A stretch of DNA of 5,965 bases from Deltaproteobacteria bacterium (GTDB lineage: Bacteria > Myxococcota_A > UBA9160 > SMWR01). The stretch is taken from positions 1-5,965 of the forward strand of contig JAFDAW010000202.1 in NCBI GenBank assembly GCA_019313605.1, in the 5' to 3' direction. This document shows positions 5,786 to 5,965 of the stretch, piece by piece (position 1 is the first letter of the stretch; every line of letters begins with the position of its first letter). The notes beneath the pieces were generated by a model, which saw nothing but the letters and a program-made list of their open reading frames with translations, did no database searches and had not been told where the DNA came from. The position numbers were made by a program, and so were the translations under genes.

Positions 5786-5965
5786 CAGTCGCCCTCCACG
5801 ACGACGAGGTGGATCACCTTGCCGATCATCCCGCGAACCGCGGGTGTGTCTTCCAACTCGACCGTTTGGTGGAGTCTCTTCAAGCCGAGTCCGACGAGGG
5901 TCGCCCGCTGTTTGCGGTTGAACCCAATCGCGCTGCGAACCCAGCGAACCTTGACTCGGCCTTTG
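5785..5965 (-). CDS. rpmD: 50S ribosomal protein L30, 5' end beyond the window
   Basis: L30 is a small 50S protein. The 59 visible residues read KGRVKVRWVRSAIGFNRKQR, then TLVGLGLKRLHQTVELEDTP, then AVRGMIGKVIHLVVVEGD before TGA at 5787-5785. The segment IGFNRKQRATLVGLGLKRL matches the conserved L30 core, and the gene precedes rplO as in the spc operon. Only the first few residues are missing beyond position 5965. The stop overlaps the rplO start by one base. The 5' neighbour, presumably rpsE, is not visible. Confidence 0.95.
   Translation of the reverse strand, partial: KGRVKVRWVRSAIGFNRKQRATLVGLGLKRLHQTVELEDTPAVRGMIGKVIHLVVVEGD

Overview
This window is a stretch of a bacterial ribosomal-protein superoperon. 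Every gene is on the minus strand, so the operon reads from the right edge to the left: rpmD (5' end outside the window), rplO, secY, adk, map, rpmJ, rpsM, rpsK, rpsD and rpoA (3' end outside the window). The adk and map insertion between secY and rpmJ, rpsD directly before rpoA, the GC-rich composition and the general look of the proteins suggest a deltaproteobacterial-grade lineage (Desulfobacterota or Myxococcota-like). That placement comes from gene order and protein flavour only.

The right half (about 2678-5965) is tightly packed. rpmD/rplO, rplO/secY, secY/adk and adk/map each overlap by 1 to 4 nt (TGATG, ATGA, TAATG, TGATG), which indicates translational coupling. It combines two large-subunit proteins (L30, L15), the protein-export channel SecY, adenylate kinase and methionine aminopeptidase, which trims the start methionine from new proteins.

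The left half (1-2465) encodes L36, S13, S11, S4 and the RNA polymerase alpha subunit, with short spacers (9-34 nt) and visible Shine-Dalgarno sequences. L36 and S4 both keep their zinc-binding residues.

Two things break the ordinary pattern. First, the 212-nt map-rpmJ spacer, where many relatives carry infA, holds no gene. It contains three tandem modules of 63-68 nt, each with two hairpins and each opening with CTAGGAG on the coding strand; the first module supplies the map stop codon. Stem sequences differ between modules while pairing is largely kept, and the loops of one hairpin class are all GNA triloops. This looks like a REP/BIME-type repeat cluster or a structured intercistronic RNA element. 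Second, rpoA is broken: about 18 codons of its N-terminal domain are missing near position 640 with a frame change, while both flanks remain well conserved. An assembly error is the likeliest cause, because alpha is essential. No stretch longer than 300 nt lacks a gene. No promoter, intrinsic terminator, tRNA, CRISPR array or transposase gene was found.
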